Positions 59,712 to 64,000 of a DNA stretch of 64,000 bases are shown here, one piece after another; the first letter of the stretch is position 1, and each line of letters opens with the position of its first letter. The position numbers were made by a program, and so were the translations under genes. The notes under the pieces are model-generated. The model made no database searches and was not told the DNA's origin. It saw nothing but the letters and a program-made list of their open reading frames with translations. Source of the stretch: Dyella caseinilytica (lineage in GTDB: Bacteria; Pseudomonadota; Gammaproteobacteria; Xanthomonadales; Rhodanobacteraceae); the NCBI RefSeq assembly GCF_016865235.1, contig NZ_CP064030.1:4154001-4218000 (forward strand). The letters are read 5' to 3'.

Positions 59712-60446
59712 CTAACCGCGCCACTCACCCATGCGTGCGCGCAGCCTCACCAATGCCTGGCCGTGGATCTGGCAGACGCGTGATTCAGTCACGCCTAGCA
59801 CCAGGCCGATTTCCTTCAGGTTCAATTCCTGCTCGTAATACAGGGACATCACCAGTTGTTCGCGCTTGGGCAGCGTGCTGATCGCTTCGGCAAGGGCTTC
59901 ACGCAGACCACCCTGCTCGATGCTGTCCTGCGGACCGAGGTTGTCGTTGTCGGCGACGTCCAGCGCACTGCCCTCGCCGCCGTCGCCGTCGTCCGGCGCG
60001 GTCAGGCTGAGCAGGCGCGCGCTGGTCGCGTCGGCCAGCACCTGGTGATACTCCTCGGCGCTGATGCCGAGTCGCTTCATCACCTCGGCGCTTTCCGCGT
60101 CGGCGCCGGTTTCGTTTTCGATCTGCCGCACCACTTCGGCGACCTCGCGGACCTTGCGATGCACCGATCGGGGGGTCCAGTCGGTGCGGCGCAGTTCGTC
60201 CAGCATCGCGCCACGGATGCGGATGCCCGCATACGTTTCGAAGCTGGCGGCGCGGTCGGTCGTAAAGTTTCGCGCTGCCTCCAGCAAGCCGATCATGCCT
60301 GCCTGTACCAAATCTCCTACGTCAACGCTCGGTGGCAACCGCCCCATCAGGTGATAGGCAATACGCCGCACGAGCGGCGCATGCCTGCGCACCAGCTGGT
60401 CTGCGTCTTCGCGTTGCAGTTGCAGATATTCGGAGGCCACATTCAT
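59712..60446 (-). CDS. fliA: RNA polymerase sigma factor FliA (sigma-28)
   Basis: The protein of about 244 residues has sigma region 2 (HAPLVRRIAYHLMGRLPPSVDVGDLVQAGMIGLLEAARNF, then YAGIRIRGAMLDELRRTDWTPRSVHRK), region 3 and region 4 (LPKREQLVMSLYYEQELNLKEIGLVLGVTESRVCQIHGQA). It transcribes late flagellar and chemotaxis genes, including the two sigma-28 promoters at 51.8-52.0 kb. The start at 60446 is right after the fleN stop. Confidence 0.95.
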   Translation of the reverse strand: MNVASEYLQLQREDADQLVRRHAPLVRRIAYHLMGRLPPSVDVGDLVQAGMIGLLEAARNFTTDRAASFETYAGIRIRGAMLDELRRTDWTPRSVHRKVREVAEVVRQIENETGADAESAEVMKRLGISAEEYHQVLADATSARLLSLTAPDDGDGGEGSALDVADNDNLGPQDSIEQGGLREALAEAISTLPKREQLVMSLYYEQELNLKEIGLVLGVTESRVCQIHGQALVRLRARMGEWRG

Positions 60447-60447
60447 C

Positions 60448-61389
60448 TCACCACCCCGCAGCCGGTACGTTTTGACCGCTGAAAAAGGCAATACGTCCGA
60501 GGTCGGGGTACGCGGGTTCACCCCATGTATCGACCGCACCTGCCAATTGCTTGAATCCGGCCGCGGCGCGGCTGGATGGCCACAGATCGACCACCGCACC
60601 CTGGCGGCGGATGGCTTGGCGCAGCCATTCGTCATGCGGAATCATGCCCATGTAATCGAGCGCCACGTCCAGGAAACGGCCGCATACCCGGGCCAGCTTC
60701 TCGTACAGCTTTTTCGCGTCGCTCGCCTGGCGAACCATGTTGGCGACGATGTGGAAACGTCGAACGCCGAAGTCGTGCGCCAGGATCTTGATCAATGCGT
60801 AGGCATCGGTCAGCGAGGCCAGCTCGTCGCACACCACGATCAGTACGTCATCCGCGGCGGCAGCAAACATCGCCACGTTGTCGGCGACACCCGCAGCGGT
60901 ATCCACGATCAGGAATTCCGGCGGCTGGATCAGGTCGTCGAAGGCGCGGATGACCGCGGCATGTTCGCTGTTGCCCATCTTTGCCAGCCGGCGCACGCCC
61001 GAACCACCCGGAACCACCTTCAGGCCGTGCTGGGCTGGAATGATCAGGTCATGCAGCGAGCATTTGCCTTCCAGCAGATGCGCAAGATGACGCGACGGAT
61101 TCAGACCCAGCTGCACGTCGATATTGGCCACGCCCATGTCGGCATCCAGCAGCATCACATCGCGGCCGGCCATCGCCATCACCATGGCGAGGTTCACCGC
61201 AACGGTGGTCTTACCGACACCGCCCTTGCCGCCCGCCACCGCGATGGTGCGCGTGATGCGTTCCCGCCGGACCAACGGCTGCAGGTTGGCAGCCTGATGG
61301 AACGCCGGCAGCTCGTCCCGTTGCACCGGGACGGAGGAAAACAGATTTTGCAGGCCTGCTGCTTGATTCACGTGCAATGCCTCACTCAT
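60448..61389 (-). CDS. fleN: Flagellum number regulator FleN/FlhG (MinD-like ATPase)
   Basis: The 313-residue protein is a deviant-Walker ATPase. It has AVAGGKGGVGKTTVAVNLAMVMA, DADMGVANIDVQLGLNP and FLIVDTAAGVADNVAMFAAAADDVLIV. FleN limits flagellar number by acting on FleQ and FlhF. It lies between fliA and flhF as in other polar flagellates. Its product and FlhF together suggest polar flagellation. Confidence 0.94.
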   Translation of the reverse strand: MSEALHVNQAAGLQNLFSSVPVQRDELPAFHQAANLQPLVRRERITRTIAVAGGKGGVGKTTVAVNLAMVMAMAGRDVMLLDADMGVANIDVQLGLNPSRHLAHLLEGKCSLHDLIIPAQHGLKVVPGGSGVRRLAKMGNSEHAAVIRAFDDLIQPPEFLIVDTAAGVADNVAMFAAAADDVLIVVCDELASLTDAYALIKILAHDFGVRRFHIVANMVRQASDAKKLYEKLARVCGRFLDVALDYMGMIPHDEWLRQAIRRQGAVVDLWPSSRAAAGFKQLAGAVDTWGEPAYPDLGRIAFFSGQNVPAAGW

Positions 61390-61414
61390 GTGCTACTGCC
61401 TGTGCGCTTTCGCT

Positions 61415-61462
61415 CCTCTCCTGCGACCCGAAGGTCGTCCCCGTGGGACGTGCAGGGAGAGG
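61415..61462. repeat. Diverged CCTCTCC/GGAGAGG palindrome
   Basis: CCTCTCCTGC and GCAGGGAGAGG pair with one bulge around a 27-base loop, between fleN and flhF. Confidence 0.5.
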
Positions 61463-61506
61463 GATAAAAGTCGTGAAACCATGAAAGCTGCCGACGAATG
61501 ACGTTT

Positions 61507-62817
61507 TCATAGCCCCGCCACCGCCATGCCGAAACGTTCGGCCATGTCCATGTCCTCAACACTCGGCCCAAGCCGCTTCTGTGTCTGCGCTGCACGACAG
61601 ACCAGCACGCGCGCATCGGCGGCGCTGATGTCCTCCGGCACGCGCTGGCCGTCGGTGGTGCAATCCAGGGGCAGACGATGGCGGATCAGTACCGAGAGCA
61701 AACCGCCCAGGCTCGGCGCCTCATCGAGCTTGGTCGCGATGCATGCGCTCAACTGCAAGGGCAGGTAGGCGCGCACGGATTCCTCCAACGCCGAAGCTTG
61801 CGCATTCGCCGCCAGCACCAGGCAGGCGCGCATCTTGGCGCCGCCCTGCACGCCAGCATCGCGCAACACTTCCATCTGCTGTTGCAGACGCGGATCGGTA
61901 CCGGACACACCGGCCGTGTCGACCAGCACCGTATGGTGATCACGCAGCAGGTGAAGGGTTTGCGTGAGACCGGCTGCGTCGTAGGCGGGATAGACACGCA
62001 CGCCGAGCAGACGGCCGTAGTGTTCCAACTGCGCCGCCGCACCGATGCGGTAATGGTCGGTGCTGACCAGCGCCACTTTGGACGGGCCATGGTTCATCAC
62101 CGCACACGCAGCGAGCTTGGCGATCGTCGTGGTCTTGCCAACACCCGTTGGCCCGACCAGCGCGGTGACGCCGTGATTATCGGACAGCCGGCGGCCGCTG
62201 ATCTTCAGGCTGCGGCTAAGCAGCCCCAGTGGCAGGTAGCGCGCCTGATCTGCGTTGAGTTCTTCCGGCAACTCGTCGATGAGCTGGCGCGCGACGTCGG
62301 TCTCGACGCCAAGACGCGACATGTCGCGCAGCACGCGGGCGCGCATCGGGCTGCGGCGCTCCATGTCGTTCCAGGCAAGGCTGGAGAGCTGCTGTTCCAG
62401 CAGCTGGCGCAGGCCGCCGAGCTCGCTGCGGATGCGCGCGGTTTCCAGCGCGCTCTGCTCGACGATCGGCTGCAATGCGGCCATCTCGCTGGGTGCCGGC
62501 GGAGGCGGTGGAGGCGGCGTCGCGGCGCGAACCTCCTTCACAGGCTCCTTCGGCGGTTCTTTGGCGACAACTTTCGCGCGCTCCTTCGATGGTTCCTTGA
62601 CGGCTTCTTTCACCGGCGCCCTGGCGGCTTCCGTCGAAGGAGTGTTGTGACGCACGGCTTCACGCATCAGGGTTTCGTCGTAATCGACTGCGGCGATGAT
62701 TTCGATGCCTTCCTCAAGGCGGCGCGTGGAGAGGATCACCGCATCGGCGCCCTGCTCCGCACGCACATCGCGCATTGCCTGGCGCATATCGGCGGCCAGG
62801 AATCGTTTGATCTTCAT
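61507..62817 (-). CDS. flhF: Flagellar SRP-like GTPase FlhF
   Basis: The protein of about 436 residues has an N-terminal B domain (MKIKRFLAADMRQAMRDVRAEQGADAVILSTRRLEEGIEIIAAVDYD). A Lys/Glu/Pro-rich linker (EAVKEPSKERAKVVAKEPPKE) and an SRP-type NG GTPase domain follow (ALVGPTGVGKTTTIAKLAA, VALVSTDHYRIGAAAQLEHYG, VLVDTAGV, IATKLDEAPSLGG). FlhF sets the polar site of flagellar assembly. I chose the ATG at 62817, preceded by GCGGAGAC. Confidence 0.94.
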   Translation of the reverse strand: MKIKRFLAADMRQAMRDVRAEQGADAVILSTRRLEEGIEIIAAVDYDETLMREAVRHNTPSTEAARAPVKEAVKEPSKERAKVVAKEPPKEPVKEVRAATPPPPPPPAPSEMAALQPIVEQSALETARIRSELGGLRQLLEQQLSSLAWNDMERRSPMRARVLRDMSRLGVETDVARQLIDELPEELNADQARYLPLGLLSRSLKISGRRLSDNHGVTALVGPTGVGKTTTIAKLAACAVMNHGPSKVALVSTDHYRIGAAAQLEHYGRLLGVRVYPAYDAAGLTQTLHLLRDHHTVLVDTAGVSGTDPRLQQQMEVLRDAGVQGGAKMRACLVLAANAQASALEESVRAYLPLQLSACIATKLDEAPSLGGLLSVLIRHRLPLDCTTDGQRVPEDISAADARVLVCRAAQTQKRLGPSVEDMDMAERFGMAVAGL

Positions 62818-63071
62818 GAATACGTCTCCGCTTTCGCGCCTTTTCGGCACACGCGCGATCTGGCGCGACCGCTACTACCGTGCTCAAGGGAGCCGCTGTT
62901 GCTGTGGGAAACGGCGCGAAATGCAATGCCATCTTTCGCGGGAAAGACATCGAAGCAAGCACTCGCCTGCGAGGATTCTTTCTGCTTCATCTCAAACAGA
63001 AAGAGCAAAGTTTGTAACGTCGATGTCATTGCCCGCTTAGTCATATCTCGCCCGTTTTTCACATCAATCGC

Positions 63072-64000
63072 TCAACGCCCAATCGCCTGCACCAATCGCA
63101 CCCGGCGGTTATCCGGTACTTCGTTGTAAGCCAACACATGCAGGTTCTGAGCCACGTGGCGCGTGAAGCGCGAGAGCCACGGACGCAGTTGCGGCTGCAC
63201 CAACATCACGGCAGGCTCACCGTTCGCTTCCTGCCGCCGTGTGGCTTCCGCCACGCTCTGCTGCAGGCGATCGGCGAGACCCGGCTCGACCGCCGCGCCC
63301 GCTGCACCACTGCTTGAAAGGGATCCGAGCAAGATCTGTTCCAACTCCGGAGCGAGCGTCAGCACCGGGATTTCCGTGCCCAAACCCGCGATCTCCTGCA
63401 CGATCTGGCGACCCAGCGCCACGCGCACGGCGGCGGTCAGCGCGCCGGGATCCTGACTCTGGCCCGCGTGCTCCGCCAAAGACTCGACGATGCTGCGCAT
63501 ATTGCGGATCGGCACCCGCTCGGCGAGCAGGTTTTGCAACACTTTCACCACCACACCCAGCGACAGGCGCTTGGGCACCAGGTCTTCCACCAGCTTGGGC
63601 GCGCTCTGCGCCAGGCGGTCGAGCAGTTGCTGCACGTCCTGGTGGCCGAGCAGTTCGTGGGCATGGTTCTGCAGGATGTGCGATAGATGCGTGGCGATCA
63701 CCGTCGCCGGATCCACCACCGTGTAGCCCAACCCCTGCGCGTGATCGCGCTGGCTGTTCTCGATCCATACCGCTTCCAGCCCGAACGCCGGATCGCGCGT
63801 CGCGACGCCCTGCACCGTACCGTGCACACGACCGGGATTGATGGCCAGATGCCGCTCGGTATAAACCTCCGCCTCGCCCATCGGCACGCCCATCAGCGAG
63901 ATGCGATAGGTGTTGGGGCCCAGATCTAGGTTGTCGCGGATGTGCACCGACGCGACCAGGAAACCCAGTTCCTGCGACAACTTGCGGCGCACCGACTTGA
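63072..64000 (-). CDS. flhA: Flagellar export apparatus protein FlhA, C-terminal part (5' end outside window)
   Basis: The frame is open to the window edge and gives about 308 residues of the FlhA cytoplasmic domain. Recognisable stretches are LGFLVASVHIRDNLDLGPNTYRISLMGVPMGEAEVY, LGYTVVDPATVIATHLSHIL, AHELLGHQDVQQLLDRLAQSAPKLVEDLVPKRLSLGVVVKVLQNLLAERVPIRNMRSIVESLA and LRPWLSRFTRHVAQNLHVLAYNEVP. It docks export chaperones and substrates. flhF follows after a 250-base gap. Confidence 0.94.
   Translation of the reverse strand, partial: KSVRRKLSQELGFLVASVHIRDNLDLGPNTYRISLMGVPMGEAEVYTERHLAINPGRVHGTVQGVATRDPAFGLEAVWIENSQRDHAQGLGYTVVDPATVIATHLSHILQNHAHELLGHQDVQQLLDRLAQSAPKLVEDLVPKRLSLGVVVKVLQNLLAERVPIRNMRSIVESLAEHAGQSQDPGALTAAVRVALGRQIVQEIAGLGTEIPVLTLAPELEQILLGSLSSSGAAGAAVEPGLADRLQQSVAEATRRQEANGEPAVMLVQPQLRPWLSRFTRHVAQNLHVLAYNEVPDNRRVRLVQAIGR

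Overview
The window looks like the chromosome of a motile Gram-negative gammaproteobacterium, most likely Xanthomonadales and probably Rhodanobacteraceae (Dyella/Rhodanobacter-like). This rests on the gene order flhA-flhF-fleN-fliA-cheY-cheZ-cheA with motC/motD, the M61 peptidases with PDZ domains, the sigma-54-type promoter ahead of FtsX-like permeases, and moderately high GC. The species is an inference. No transposase, phage gene or CRISPR array was seen.

Layout. 1-1.1 kb: the end of a GNAT acetyltransferase and a monoacylglycerol-lipase-like hydrolase. 1.8-3 kb: an OmpA-family porin behind a long AT-rich leader. 3-5 kb: arsenic genes (arsH, arsC, arsR) with no arsenite exporter. 5.2-11.4 kb: two TetR regulators with recognisable operators, an M61 peptidase with an altered zinc motif, and two paralogous secreted alpha/beta hydrolases around a LysR gene. 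11.5-18.6 kb: a complete biotin-independent malonate decarboxylase operon (mdcACDEGBFH). 18.6-22 kb: two FtsX/MacB-like permeases behind a sigma-54 promoter with TGTCC/GGACA palindromes. 22.2-24.7 kb: a DUF4142 protein and a cupredoxin/membrane-sensor pair.

25.4-32.5 kb is the most interesting part, an RNA-repair island. A sigma-54 promoter leads into rsr (Ro60/TROVE), then four tandem Y-RNA-like units, rtcB (RNA ligase) and rtcA (RNA 3'-phosphate cyclase). The sigma-54 activator rtcR is divergent, and a RlaP-family nucleotidyltransferase converges on it. Two of the four RNA units carry a circularly permuted tRNA mimic (T-arm, closed acceptor-like hairpin, D-arm). The other two keep only the T-arm. 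A small unknown gene lies just downstream of rtcA.

32.8-38.4 kb holds tRNA-Arg(CCG), a second M61 peptidase with an intact motif, an outer-membrane barrel, a small periplasmic protein and a MASE1 sensor with a degenerate kinase region. 38.5-51.8 kb is a chemotaxis operon on the minus strand (STAS, cheY, cheA, MCP, cheW, MCP, MCP, cheR, cheD, cheB, MCP-like, STAS) that starts from a sigma-28 promoter. 52-53.5 kb has a FliK-like and a small FlhB-like gene on the plus strand, with their own sigma-28 promoter. 53.6-64 kb is the second chemotaxis/flagellar block (DUF2802, cheW, motD, motC, cheA, cheZ, cheY, fliA, fleN, flhF, flhA). Two families of palindromic intergenic repeats are scattered through the motility region, and two other short repeat families mark the gaps at 18.6, 22.0 and 32.6 kb.
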